The notes under the pieces are model-generated. The model was given only the letters and a program-made list of their open reading frames with translations. It ran no database searches and had not been told where the DNA came from. Below, piece by piece: positions 34,020 to 46,202 of a stretch of DNA of 64,000 bases. The position numbers and the translations under genes are program-made. This DNA comes from Isoetes taiwanensis (lineage: Eukaryota; Streptophyta; Lycopodiopsida; Isoetales; Isoetaceae): positions 3,834,829-3,898,828 of the forward strand of contig JAJEKV010000041.1 in NCBI GenBank assembly GCA_021234155.1, written 5' to 3'. Every line of letters starts with the position of its first letter. Position 1 is the first letter of the stretch.

Positions 34020-34560
34020 GTATTTTTTTTGCGATTTTGGTCAAAATCAAAAAGCCAATAATATGTGGTTGTTGGCTAATGATCGGCCAGAAAGCAAATA
34101 ATATATGGCCACTGGGTAATAACATATAAATCATATTTCAACAGATAATATCCAGACAATGTCTAATGCGTAGAAAAGTATAGTATATCAAGTGTTTCAT
34201 AAGTGCTCTTGATATTTTCTAAATTGATTTCATCAAGTGGTATGGATAGATGTCGTGCATGTTATGTCTGTGGTTAACTATCATTGGATGTTTGCTTAAT
34301 GACATTAGCTATATGCCTTGGGATTGTATAATGTATAATGGCTGTTAATGGGAGGCTTGTGTTTTTTAGGATTTTGGCGAAATCCAAAAACTTTTTGGGG
34401 TTTTGGCCAAAATCTAGAAGGCCAATAATATGGAATTTTTTTGAGGTTTGGCCAAAATCCAGAAGGCCAGTAATATATGGCTGTTGGCTCATGACCAGCA
34501 AGAAAGCCAATAATATGTGGTCATTGGCTAATGACATATAAATCATATGTCACAAAATAG
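34020..34560. repeat. Palindromic minisatellite cluster
   Basis: Units built on TTTTGGCCAAAATC, 'cagaaggccaataatat' and 'tggcta(a)tgac' recur in two groups (34,025-34,130 and 34,365-34,550) flanking the second copy of the 31.04-kb repeat. TTTTGGCCAAAA is a perfect 12-bp palindrome. Confidence 0.65.
34150..34315. repeat. Dispersed repeat, copy 2
   Basis: Direct partner of 31,040-31,215, about 3.1 kb away. It shares 'gtctaatgcgtagaaaagta', 'tcatcaagtggtatggatag' and 'tggttaactatcattgga'. Confidence 0.75.
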
Positions 34561-34611
34561 ATGCCATGGGGCGCAACTATAAATCGTATGTCAAACAGAA
34601 CTATACATAAT

Positions 34612-34690
34612 GCATCTCTGGACAGTCTCAAACTTGAGACATAGATGTTCTAAGACTGGTGTGTTACCACTAGACCAAGGACCCAAGTGC
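34612..34690 (-). mobile_element. tRNA-derived SINE head, copy 2
   Basis: On the minus strand the sequence reads TTGGTCTAGTGGTAACACAC (A-box) and then CTCAAGTTTGAGACTGTCCAGA (B-box region), matching the head of the 21,053 SINE. The body is missing. Confidence 0.6.
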
Positions 34691-35199
34691 AATGGAAATA
34701 CAATATGTTCTTCCAAGATGGTGCAAAAAGGGTGTTCCATGCGCATGTAAAAATGCATGCTACATGCTCATGTCAAATGGATCTTGGAAGCCAAGATCTA
34801 TATGAAGAAAAATAAGCATTTTTTGCTTTAAAATCTTTTTAGCCCCAAAAGAAAAAGAAAAATAACCAGAAAGATCATTCTCCAACCTTATGGGGCACAG
34901 GGACTTCTAAACAAAAATTGCGCTGAGTTGAGTTACCTCGATATATGTGGACTATGATCTTATACCATCTGCAGCAGGAGTCTTGCCGCTAAGAGCATGC
35001 TCGAGTGAGAGATATAAGAAACAATGGGGATGTCGTCACCCTGGTTCGGGGCAAAATAATGACTATGTGCCTACTTTCCACAACACTAGAGGAAGTCATG
35101 CAAGACAGAACAGATGCAAAATGGAAGTTGGTCGCTGGAATTCGTTGTCGTTGTGCCACGTGTCCTCCATTCCATCGCGGAATAGAAGTTGGGACGAGC

Positions 35200-35430
35200 T
35201 TTGTGCTCATCCGGTAAAAAGAAACCAGCCATATCCGGTAAGAAGAAATCCGGTAAGAAGAAATCGCTGAAGAATCTGCAATCACTGAAGAAATCTGCAA
35301 TCTGCTACTGTTTAATCCGGCGCCCAATAAAGTCCAAGAATCCGGAGCTCTGCTACTGCTTAATCCGGCGCTACTGCTACTGCTTAATCCGGCGCCCAAT
35401 GCTCTGCAATCCTTTAGAAAGTCCAAGAAT
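35200..35430. repeat. Short mixed tandem repeats
   Basis: Two adjoining repeat sets are present. 'atccggtaagaagaa' occurs three times at 35,212-35,265, and 'tgctactgcttaatccggcg' with variants occurs three times at 35,300-35,400. The first set repeats a consensus splice donor (CCGGTAAGAA). No gene is visible. Confidence 0.65.
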
Positions 35431-35554
35431 CATACAGATTTAGTCATTTGCAGCTTCAAAATCCCCTGTTTTTCAAAATCTTTTGGCTTCGCCGTTTCTA
35501 TTACCCCTCTGCCTTCCTAATCCTCATGCCTCTGCCGGAAATCAAAGCTTATCC

Positions 35555-35645
35555 AAAACCCAGCTCCTGCAAAAACCCAGCTCCTGCAGATGCGTTCCTT
35601 ATCTGCTACAAAAACCCAGCTCCTGCAGATGCGCTCCCAACTTCC
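35555..35645. repeat. About 45-bp tandem duplication
   Basis: 'aaaaacccagctcctgcaga' plus 'tgcg' occurs twice in succession, directly before the large fold-back. Confidence 0.7.
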
Positions 35646-35651
35646 ATTTTG

Positions 35652-35768
35652 TTGGGGAATGGAAGGGGGCCGCCCCTTTCCGGTTTGAAAGGGACCCCCT
35701 CCCGGCTGCCGCCGGTCGGGGGGCCCCCCTTCCAAACCAGAAAGGGGCTCCCCCCTTCCATTCCCCAA
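35652..35768. repeat. 117-bp GC-rich fold-back
   Basis: Left arm TTGGGGAATGGAAGGGGG...CCCCTTTCCGGTTTGAAAGGG is the near-exact inverse of the right arm ending CCATTCCCCAA, with stems of about 50 bp and a small loop around 'cggctgccgccggtc'. The mismatches are few. It could be a MITE-like element or a hairpin RNA source. Target duplications are not obvious. Confidence 0.8.
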
Positions 35769-35789
35769 TACATCATTTGCTCGCAATGC

Positions 35790-35985
35790 CAATGCTGTTG
35801 CTGCTACCACTGCTACCCCTCAGGGTGATGCTATTGCCACTGCCACTGCTGCTACCCCTCGAGGTACTGTCGCTTCTATAACCCCCTTGAGGTGATGCTA
35901 CTGCCACTGCCACTTCTGCAACCAATCAGGGTGTTGTGACTGATGTTGCTACCGTAATGCCTCAGGGGACTACTGCCAATGTTGC
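35790..35985 (+). repeat. Degenerate Ala/Thr-rich coding-like repeat
   Basis: The unit 'gctgctacccctcagggtga' plus 'tgctattgccactgcc' is repeated about three to four times and in one frame reads as an Ala/Thr/Pro-rich low-complexity peptide (TATPQGDAIATATAATPRG). The frame is soon lost. It may derive from a low-complexity linker of a lost gene. Confidence 0.5.
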
Positions 35986-36649
35986 TCGCACACATGATGT
36001 TATTACCATTCATCGAAGTGCTATTGCAACTATTGTGCATTCTACTGCCTCCAAATAGAGATTGTGTTTGTGTATAGTCTCCTAGAAGTGTGGAGGCTTT
36101 CCATAGCAGAAAGGAAAAAACTTGAATTTGATAGCCTAGGAATACGGATTCTATTTTCCTCATGGAAATGTGACACGCTAGTCGGAGAATCACAGGTCCG
36201 TAGAGTACCAGCATTATTCATTATTCAGTAATTGCACAAGAAACAAAGGACATGATAGAATCACGTACTATTAGAAAGCAACCCTAACTCCTTCAATATC
36301 ATTCCACAAGGCAGATAAACATAATCGCTACATGTCGATAAGGGTTGAGAGCCAGTATGACAAATCTCTCTTTGTAGCCACCTGCTATTTCCCACACAAA
36401 CTTCTATCATAGGCACTCAGATGGGGACAGACTGGATCCACATGTTGATCTATATGATGAGATCAAACAGAACAGATAGTTGGGCCATGTGATGCTTGTT
36501 GGACGGCTTAATGCACACACAAGAACGAACTAAGCAGCTCACACAGTTCAGAAACCCATGGCCAATGATATATTGTAGCTTCAGGCAATAGAAGACTTAT
36601 GGCCACGTATATCTGCAAATGGAGACCACCATGTCACGAGGTTTGGAAG

Positions 36650-37615
36650 ACTGTTGCTTCACATGTGCAACATCTTTAACATGCTCATTTGCAATGGTCT
36701 CGGGCAATGGCCATCCACCTCCTACTACACTTGTCTCTGTGCATCATCTCCATGTTGTTTGAATTATACATTGATCAGTTGGAAGGTTGGCTAGGCTTGC
36801 TTATTCACATCGTTCGACAACACATATATGCATGTTGACCTTCTAGCATACACCATAACAATTATGCAATACCACCTGAAGTGCCTTGAGTATCTGACCA
36901 AAACCAAATTGCTCCTCGTGTTATCTTCGAAGCAACAGAGGCAACCTCACTTCAGTTACCAAGGTCAAGAGGGAACATGTAAGTACTTGGGAGGAGTTCA
37001 CTATCACAATCACCTAAAGCAGTGTCTGGATATATATTTCCAATGTAAGCTTTGGGATGACAGTCCTTTGGAGTTGATGAAAGTGTGACACTACAAAAGA
37101 CGGACAAATCAAATGCTTCTCAGGGGTCCACAACTGTATCTGCAAATGCATTTATCAATGAAAAAGCATAGAGTGATTGTCTCCATCTGCACAGGAGCAC
37201 ACTGCCTCAGAATCAACAAGGGAAGATGGAATCCGAGAACCGTGCAATGCTGCTAGCTGGGAGTTATTGAAGATGAGAGCATTTGCAACTATACAGACGT
37301 GCTATAAGAGTTTAGTCACATCTGATCAACTGCTATATGTAATGATGAATACACTTGTAGTAGGAACACTGGCATCATACATCCTAGATATATTTGACAT
37401 GTGGGCTCAATCATGCCTCTGATAATCACATATCCATGTACATATATATAGTTCTTAGCAAGCCTAGTACTTCCTAAGTTTTTTTTCTCGAAAACCCTTT
37501 GGGATGGGGTTTTTTAAAACTTGGGCAGTAATAGCCTACTATTATTCTCTATTTCTTGTTTGGTTCCCATAGGCCAATTGGTCTTAATAGACAATAAAAT
37601 TCAATTCACTTTAAC
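36650..37615 (+). mobile_element. LINE reverse transcriptase and 3' end relic
   Basis: On the plus strand the remnant reads LFELYIDQLEGWLG, then LLAYTITIMQYHLKCLEYLTKT (after the active-site region), GQE...YLGGVHYHN (consensus YLGV), and MMNTLVVGTLASYILD...MWAQS (consensus LLYGVEVWGPS). The 3' region (37,480-37,610) has 'ctcgaaaaccctttggga' and the terminal 'cccataggccaattggtc', as in the 42-kb LINE. Frames are broken throughout. Confidence 0.7.
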
Positions 37616-37978
37616 ATTTTAATTTTAAATACATATGAAGCATTAAACATGTCATGCTAATATTTCAGATGTTTCAGATTTTAATATAATATAGATTGTA
37701 GATGGAATTTCTTGTGCAGTATCTCAATGACAATCATGTTTCCAGGCAAGCAAACTGCAAAGTCTATGCAGTGCCCATTCTACGAGCAAAACAAATAGAA
37801 GATGAAGGAAGAGAAATAAAGAGGATTAAGAGAGAGAAATCATTCGATAATTAGCATAAATTGGGAGGCTTATATTATTGATTCTTTCATGATGGGAGAT
37901 GCATTCTAGAACAAGGGATAACCTTATAAAACAATATGTGTGTGAGAGAGGAAGGGAGGGAGGGAGGGAGGGAGGGAG

Positions 37979-40030
37979 AGAGAAATGAAATGAAATGAAA
38001 TGTTTATTAGTCACGTCTGCAGACCACCAGGTCTATGAGACGTTCAATGGCTACATTCAAAATTATAGAAAAATTCATCCAATGCATCCTCAGACATGAA
38101 TGCAGTGGACTCTCCATCCTCTTCTTCACTCATGGTATTAATTTTATTTAAAACATTTAAAACATGTTCTCTCCTATCCAGAACCTCCCTTATAAATTTG
38201 CCTGTATCATGCCCAGGTAGATCAAAAAAATCTACTAAAGTAGATACATTAATGCCATACTTACCTCGTATATGTCTATAAGATGGGCATCCTATAAGCA
38301 CATGATGTTCATCTTCAACCACCTGCAAATCACACATTTTACAGTGTCTAATTTCATGAGGGATATCATTCCATCGACCAATCTCCACCCCAAGCCGATG
38401 GGAGCTAAGCCGCATTCTGCTAATTCCATATCTAAGCTTGAGCGATACCCCTTCTGACAGGTACTTACCCTCTTGCATGCTAGGGTTAATATATTGCATA
38501 TAAAATGCTTTTCTTACTTCTGGGACCCTCCACTGCTTACTAATAACATGCTCATATACCCATGTTCTAATGTCATAATGATTCTCACTTAGATCTTGTA
38601 TGTTCATCTCCCATTTTCCCATCCATGCTTCAATGTCAGCATACCAGCCTTTATCTTTTGTTTCTTCTAGAGCTAACTGCGGAAAGCTATCATTAGCCAT
38701 TTCAAACCGTACCTTATAAAGATACGTAAGCACTCTGCATAAAGCTTCCGCCTCTAAAGGCATCAATCCACATTCCAAGAGCAGTCATACGGCGTTTGTG
38801 CTTTAACCCCCAATTCAAATCTTAGAAACTTTTATTGAACTTTTTCTATTTTCTTCCATGTGTCAGCTGCTAGCCCTGGGCCCCATACTTCACATCCATA
38901 CAATAGTACCGTTCGAACAAGCACTTTGTAGAGCATTCTCTTTATGTCAAATTTCCATATCTCCGCCTTATTACTTCTGCGTTGCATACTATACAAGGCT
39001 TTCAATGCCGCATTCACCCTATGCTCTGCCGCTTCATTCCAGTTGGGGCTCTTATCAACCTCCACTCCCAGATACTTATATGTATACACAATTTCTATTT
39101 GTTTCTCTTCATAATAAAAATTGAGATGATCCACTTTATTATTTAGCACCAAAAACAATTATCTTGGTTTTGGCTAAATTCACCTGCATCCCCTTCTCAG
39201 CACAAAATTGTGATAAGGCTTTCAAATGACGCTGCATTCCTATAATTGAACGCGATAGGATAACCACATCATCTGCATATAATAGTAACATTATCACATG
39301 CCCATACAAGGAAGTTCCATCCCCACCATGATTTTCTATCCAATCCTCTAACTGGTCAATAAACAATCCGAATAATGTAGGTGACAACGGACACCCTTGC
39401 TTGACTCCCAAGTTGCTTGGTAAGACGTTAAACTGCCATACCCAAGGTCACGGGTTCAACGCCTCGTTGTGAAAGTGGCCATGCAATGTAAAGTTGGTGG
39501 GGGAAGGACCCACTTCAGCAATGTAAAGTGGTGGGGGCAGGACCCATCTGAGTGTGTTGTAAAGTGTCACATGTCCGATAGGACGCTGCCTTGTGGCGTG
39601 ACGTTAAAATCTCTTCTTCTTCTTCTTCTTCTTTCCACTACTTCTTTACAAGTCTCCAAGTATGAGAAAGACAATTGTATCAAAACCTTCTCATATAGTA
39701 TCTTAACAGTGTGTCTAATTTCCTCTAGTACTCCAATCATATCCATTCTATACCACAGATTATTTCTATCGACTGTATCAAAGGCTTTAGCAAAATCCAC
39801 AAAAAGCGCATATAATGGTTTTCTTATCTTATCTTATCTTTTACCTGTAACTGAATCTACCATAGCACGCAAAGTAACCAGGTGATCTATTGTAGATCTT
39901 TTGGGTCTAAATCCAGCTTGCCCTATGGCTCTAGCATTATGTTCTTCTGCCCACATACTAAGCTTATTGTTTAACACTCATGAGCAGCGTCAAGAACAAG
40001 CTTAGCAATTTCTTCCGTAAACTTATTAGT
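37979..40030 (-). mobile_element. LINE, 5'-truncated, interrupted by a SINE
   Basis: Blocks on the minus strand from 5' to 3' are DFAKAFDTVDRNNLWYRM (39,750-39,800); GVKQGCPLSPTLFGLFIDQL and the active site LLYADDVVILS (39,139-39,411); KYLGVEVDKSPNW and LLYGCEVWGPGLAAD (38,832-39,100); and a 244-residue 3' frame (38,044-38,778) with ECGLMPLEAEALCRVL and the C-terminal zinc knuckle CKMCDLQVVEDEHHVLIGC. The 3' end folds as AGACC-TGGT-GGTCT and is followed by a TTTCA/CCCT simple repeat (37,945-37,990). Endonuclease is missing, so the copy is 5'-truncated near 40,030. A SINE lies within the reverse transcriptase at 39,410-39,640. A few frame changes are present, so it is younger than the 16-kb copy but dead. 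Confidence 0.88.
39410..39640 (+). mobile_element. tRNA-derived SINE, copy 3, inside a LINE
   Basis: The head has CTTGGTAAGACG (A-box-like) and CACGGGTTCAACGCCTC (B-box). The body has 'caatgtaaagtggtgggggc' and 'agtgtcacatgtccgata', as in copy 1. The 3' end, GTGGCGTGACGTTAAAATCT, is followed by a CTT repeat. It splits the LINE reverse transcriptase between its catalytic blocks A and B, so it arrived after the LINE. The head differs from copy 1, so two SINE subfamilies may share one body. Confidence 0.75.
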
Positions 40031-40039
40031 GTCAAGGGG

Positions 40040-42210
40040 CCAAATCTTCCCAGCTATTAGCATCGATCCATAGTTCCTTATCGGGTATCTAGATCTCTAC
40101 TCAGTCGGGATATTGAGGCAATTGCCACTGGACCCCTAGACTACTTGAGATAGTAACATGGGCTCTGCTATGAGCATCGTGGTTTCCAAGCTCAAGGTCC
40201 CGCCTCTGGCACCTATGATTGATCCTATCTGCACATGGTTTTTTTTTTTTTTTTTTTTTTGGGGGTTGGGAGTGGAACCCTAGCATTATTGCATATAACT
40301 TGCCAACCAGTCAATAAATATTCTTCTCTGAGGAAAGACCCCATGACTAAGTATCCAAAATCCTCGATTAGATGGTATCTAACTTGTAAGATAGTTCATG
40401 TCATTGTGGACTTTGAATGTAAGATGGTCTAATCTCTTCTCTCTCTCTAGCTTATGTGTGTTTTCTTGGATATTGTAAGGTTTGGGCACACATCCTTCTC
40501 ATGCACATCCTTCTCATGCACGTGTATGGGCTCCGGGTGTGCTTCAAATTCACTTTGTAGCTCCAGTTTCTGCTACTATTGTCATAGTTAGAGGCCCATG
40601 GTCTTGATTTAGTGGCATCTACATTAGAGGGCAAATCAAGTTGGTGTTAATGATCCTACGCACGTGGAACACTGGCCTGGATAGTTTTATTCCTTTCCAA
40701 AACACATAGATTACTCGTCTTTTTCTATAGGGAGAAAGTATTGTTGTGTAACTTGGTTTGGCTTATATTGTCATGCTTAGGCAGGTGGCTATGTCTAATT
40801 GAATTGTTTATTCACTAGCTTTGTATTCATGTCTCTGCATTCATTTATTTTTTAAAGTGTTTAACAAAGTCCCATACAAAAATAACAATAAAGCAATGTT
40901 GGCTACACGTAACTAATGCTCAAATGAGATCATAAGTAAAAAGTCAATACATGGCCCATATATGTACAACTACAAATAGTCAACCCAGCATGAGATAAGC
41001 ATTTCTATTTTATGATATGAAATGTAAAATGTTATATAGTGCATGACATTAGAAAGCATCGGTTCATATGAATGCCATATTTAACTAAGCAAACTTAGTG
41101 CCATCTTACATTGCAAATTGCCACCACCACCAATTATGTAGGGTACACTATGTATATTGTATTACTCCAATGACAAGGGAGCTTAATCCATTTTCAATTT
41201 CTCTGCCATAATAAATAATTGGCAGTTGGGGTCCAAATCATATGTCATGCCACTAAGTGGATATTTCTAGAACATTAAGTGTCATCCTTAAAGAAAACTT
41301 ATTAGATTCTATTAGAAAGTGTTTTCTTCTTATATAAGATGACGGGAGAATCTTAATTGGTCAAAGATCTTCGAATACTTAGTGTTTTAAAGATCTAAAC
41401 CACCAATATGTGTAATGATAGTGACTTAATGGTCAAATTTCTAACCCATATAGTCTAAGTGGTGTACATAGTAACATTGTTTGGGGTCATGGTGTGGAAT
41501 AATTTAATATCCAGCAAAGCAAATTAATATCTTCATGTGTAGATCCTTCTCTTCTATATTTTATCAAACGTTGACTTAAGCTAAAATAGTTAGGTTTGTG
41601 TCTTATGTGAGTAGTATTATGAGGTATCAAAAGAGTTTAACATCCGCAAAATTGAAATCTCGCTTTCAAAACTAGTATAGATTACGTTCATTGTCTAAAG
41701 ATCATACTACTATAGAATATTCTTTATTTGTTTGTGGTGTTGAGATGCTTTTGGTGCATTTTTTACACAAGCTATGTATACATCCAGTGCTTGACCTCAC
41801 GAAAGCTACAACTTAAAGCAAGAAAAAAATAGATCTATTTTCTGAAACAATATCATAGATGGGTCGTTATGATTTTCAGTGGCAAAATTTTAGCCTGCCA
41901 CATAAATCAATAAGAAGAATATGTAATGAGTTGACGGATTCTCTGCTTTTGGTTGAACTGGTACAAAATGGTTGACCAAATATGGCAAGCATCAGTCTTC
42001 CCTTGGAGAGGTCCAGGATGACACAATCACAAAATCAATACGGGATAATACTTGAGTATGTCACTAGGCCTGGCGACAGCTAAGCACTCGAGCAGACTGA
42101 AAATATTCTACATTTCGATGATCCGTATAGACTGTGACCTTATGAGGAGATCCTTCCAAAAAAAGTCTTCACTCCACATTCCATTCAAATGACACATCCT
42201 TTGCCGTGAG
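40040..42210. other. No recognisable gene
   Basis: AT-rich sequence with a poly-T tract at 40,239-40,260. I see no domain, RNA gene or large repeat. The short repeat 'acacatccttctcatgc' occurs twice near 40,490. Confidence 0.45.
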
Positions 42211-42216
42211 GCATGT

Positions 42217-45200
42217 CGAAGGAAGGAAGGAAGGAAGGAAGGAAGGTATTTTTATCGTCCACGGAGACCAATCGGTCTATGGGACCCAATACAAAAGCGC
42301 AGCAAGCGGACCCGAAGGGTTTTCGAGGGAAAAATCGTGGCAGCAATCAGCCTGCTGATAAACTGTTCTAATATACAAAATGCAAAAACACACAAATATA
42401 TACACTCATGCACCGCACCCGTAGTGCCTGATCATTGTCAGCAACCCACCGGGGCAAAGGTGAGCTCGCAGATCTAGTACCTCCCCCGAATGTAATGCGA
42501 CCCCGAGCACGCATCGACGGTGTGTTCATCGGCAAATGTAGGGGCAAGTCCGGCCGCACTAAGGAGCGATTTGGCCCTGATCCGACCGAATCTTTGGGCA
42601 ACTCGAAAGTGTGAGACTCATCCTCAATGGCACCCGCTTTGACAAAGACTGACAGAGCCTGTCTGGGCGGGGCTCCCCAATCCACCGCCCGCCTCGATCG
42701 CGAAGATGGTGGGCACCTGTCGCGAATGGAGGCAATGAGTCCGCTTTTTTAGAGGCCGGGAACGCAGTAGAGCTGCGGGCCCCGCTAACACGGGGTTGAT
42801 GTGCTCCTTGTAATGGGCCGCTTTGACCTGCTCTAGAGCCGGGGTCCCGTAGCTTGCCAAGGAAGCAAGCGCCCGTGTACTCCCGCAGGTATGCCACGAT
42901 CGGCCTCAGGTCCACCACGACGCACTTTGTTCCTCGCACGACGCTCCATCCGGCGAACCACCGATCTCTTTACCCCTCCAACAAAGTCTCCGAGCCGCCG
43001 GGCCCATTGCCACAACAGTAAGCAAAGTGGGAGCCGAGCATCACCCATATTAACCACTTTCTAAAAATAGACGATGTGTCTATCAAGGGTCGCTTCGGGG
43101 CAAGCGGCAAGAATCCAATTTCCTGCGGCAGACCGATAGGGGATCAAGGTTTCACCCCAAGTGCCCATGCCAAAATGCCTTCGCACCTTGCTCCAAGTCA
43201 TTCCAGGTCGCCAAAGAGACGACATCGCTCCAAACCTCGACCCGCATTGAAGGACAGGCTCGACCACCACCAAACAGATGTGACCGATGGCCCCAATCAT
43301 AAAGCTCACCGGTGACCATTGTTCTTCATGGCATAAAGCGCTTTCCACCGTTGCCACCAAGAAGCGGATGGACGCCCCCCAGAGCGAGGAGGGGAACTCC
43401 ACCCCTAGGTACTTGTAGGTGGGCGGACCTCTACAGCCGCCCCCGATATGTGAGTGCGGGGAGGCGTGGGGTGGCGTGAAGAGGATATGAGAACCGCCCG
43501 GTCTTGGCCGATTCACGCCAAGCATGTCTCAGAAATCCCCGACATCGTGTCTAGGGCATCCGTGATGAGATCGCATAGCTTCGGGGTGTGGGCCGTAAGG
43601 TCAACATCGTCCGCATAGATGAGCCGGGCGGATGACCCGGTGCAAAAGTCGATGCCATCCCCCATGCTCGCGAAGCCGTGGCTCTAACCGACAATGTAGA
43701 GGCCAAAAGTGTTGGTGAGAGGGGGCAGCCCCCGCCACCCCGATACTACCGGGTGAATGCTTGGTCTGCGGCCGCATCCCCGCCAAAACAACTCTCATAC
43801 GCCTTTGTATATGGCATTCGCATTGTGCAGCGGCAGCCCCAGCTGACGCAGCTTAGCCCATAGCTTTTCCCCGGGGACCGTGATCAAAAGCCTTCGCTAA
43901 GTCCACAAAGCAGCAATACAAGTCCCGCCCATGGTTCCGGCCGCCTTCAATCGCCCGCAGTAAAGATATGGTCAATCGCTGAGAGGGCGCAGGTCTAAAG
44001 CCTCGCTTGTGTGAGGGCTCGCACATCCGCTGCCTCTCGCCAAATGGGTCAACTCCGCCGAGAATGCCGCCAACAGTTTTGGCAAATACCGAATCGACCA
44101 TGATCGTCCGTAATTGGCCGCATTAAGTGGGTCGCCCGCCTTTGTAAATGGGGACAACCCCGCTTGGTCCATTGTCGGGGAAACCTTCCCCGCAATGCCG
44201 TGGTTGAACAGGGTAGTGAGGATCGGCACCGGCCGCCTCCCCATTTGAGTAACTCGGCCTACATACCATCGAGGTCACCGCCTTCCCATTAGCCGCCCGT
44301 TGCGTGCCCTCCACAACATCCTCCTCCGCGAGAACCAATGGGGGCCATCCCGTGGGGGGGTAGGGGCGACGCCCCCTCGGTGGGTTATAGAGCTGCTACA
44401 AGTACTGCTCCCACCGCCTCGTGATGTCCCCCGTAGGGTCGGGCTGGCCTTCAAGCACTCTCGCGCCAAAAGGTTCGAGGATGAGTGTCCAAAGAGTCAA
44501 CATCTCCCCGATGTTCGGCAAGGTACCGCGCCTTTGTCTCCTTCGGATGGGCGCTGATCGCGGTGGTGGCCTCGCAAGCCGGTACCGGATCCGTAATGTG
44601 ACGGAGATGGCGCTTTGTTTTTTACACCGCATCAAACCATCGGTTACGCTGAAATGTTGCTGACCCCGAAGCGGCGACGCTGGGGGGAGGGAGGGAGGGG
44701 GTCCGCCAAAGCACCCGGCCCGCCGTGATCCCGTAATAGCGGTCAACCGGTCCGCTCTGGCTCTTCTAGTGTGGGGGTCCGCAGAATTGCCGGCGTGGCC
44801 CATGAGCATCTCGGGCGTAGTCCTCTCGCCGCCATAATCTAGTCGCAACCGAGGATGGCGAGGGCCGGCATAGTGGGGGTTCCGCGCGCTTGCCAAACCA
44901 TGTCCAAATAAAGTGGGAGGTGATCTCGAAATCGACCATCCCGACCGATCGGTGCCCACCGAAACGACCGATGAGATGCATATCTTCGCGCAACTACGAA
45001 GCATATAGTCCACCACACTAGACCCTCCCCCGATTGTCCCGCCTCGCATGTGCACTTGCGAAGCGTGCCACCGTGATGTGCCATTGCAAATTATCAAGTC
45101 AAAAATACCACATAGCAGAGCAATCGTCACAAAGCGAAGTGACCTGGCCGCCATCAATCCTCGCGGGGCCGTTGTTTCCGCGGGGACGAAAATTTGAGGA

Positions 45201-46150
45201 CATCGCCGTCGAGGGGTCAAGTCTCATGGGCTGCTCTACTCATGTCCGCATTGAAATCCCCAAGAAGGACGACCCTACCCAACCGCTTGTGGCCGCTGCA
45301 TGTCATCGTGATAGATCGACATAAGGGTCCATCCTATCCGCATCGGGGTGGCTGCGATAGAAGGTGCTCTCTCGCATGAGGGAAATAACAAAGCGCCGTA
45401 AAAAGAGGGTTGCCATCGATATTGTGCACACGAACCCACAAGTACCGGGTTGTGTCCGGCGTCTGCCTTCTCGAGGGGTAACCGAATGTGCCAAGGTTGT
45501 CCGGTAGTAGCAAGCAACCCCACCATGACCCTCCGTCCCCGCATGTGTATTGAAGACCGAGAAATGTTGGTAACCCTACAGATCGTAGCCTCAGGCTCAA
45601 AGATGCTCCCATGTCTCCATGAGAAAGATGAGATCCATATCGGCCGCCACGGAAGTTGAGATCGCCCCTTCTCGCCAAGGGAAGCCTCGACAATGCCATG
45701 AGACCACCCGAGGCACAATTCCTATTTGTCGCCACTGCGGTATGCGCGCACTGAGTGGCGGAGGGAGGACGGGAAGCAGAGGCTGAGTGAGTAGATGGAG
45801 CGGAGGCAGCATGTGGCTGAGAGGGCGTGGGTCGTGAGGGAGCAGGAGTAGGAGCAGGAGAAGGGGGGGCCGTGGTAGGAGAAGCGTAAGGTGGCCACAT
45901 TCACCAAGCGGTTAGGCGCTGGTGGTCCGCAGCAGTGAGTGCTCGCGGAAAATGTGCATCCTGCCCCGAACCAATCCTGCGGCACCCCCTTGGTGGCGAA
46001 TGCCTCTGACCCTGACAAGCTCCTGTCTGCGTGCCTCCTGTTGTGCGGGTGTGAGGTCCCAGTCCACATACAGGGATGTCCCCTTCAGCATCTTGCCCTG
46101 GCGCAATATGGCATCACGCACCTGCGCATGAAGGGCAATCTTCAAATAAT
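42217..46150 (-). mobile_element. Nearly full-length GC-rich LINE, decayed
   Basis: The minus strand reads in order: an end-of-ORF1-type block LKGTSLYVDWDLTPAQQEARRQ (about 46,020-46,120); Pro/Ser-rich sequence; APE-type endonuclease remains (45,200-45,700) with YLWVRVHNIDGNPLFTALCY and the GDFNADM motif (45,240-45,265); reverse transcriptase with DLYCCFVDLAKAFD (43,880-43,930) and an active-site relic before DLTAHTPKL (43,570-43,610); PPTYKYLGVEF (43,400); MGDARLPLCLLLW (43,000-43,050); and the C-terminal zinc region (42,600-42,700). The 3' end has 'ctcgaaaacccttcgggtcc', the hairpin CCATAGACCGATTGGTCTCC and a CTTCC tail. Local GC is far above the flanks. There are many frameshifts and stops. 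The 59- and 63-kb LINE pieces belong to the same family. Confidence 0.85.
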
Positions 46151-46202
46151 CCCGAAAAAAACACCGATAGAAGTTGGCAAATACAAGAAAACACCGAACA
46201 TA

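Noticed and set aside
37945-37995. Purine-rich array as a possible polypurine tract
   Set aside because: It directly follows the LINE 3' terminus and is its simple-repeat tail. No LTR is adjacent.
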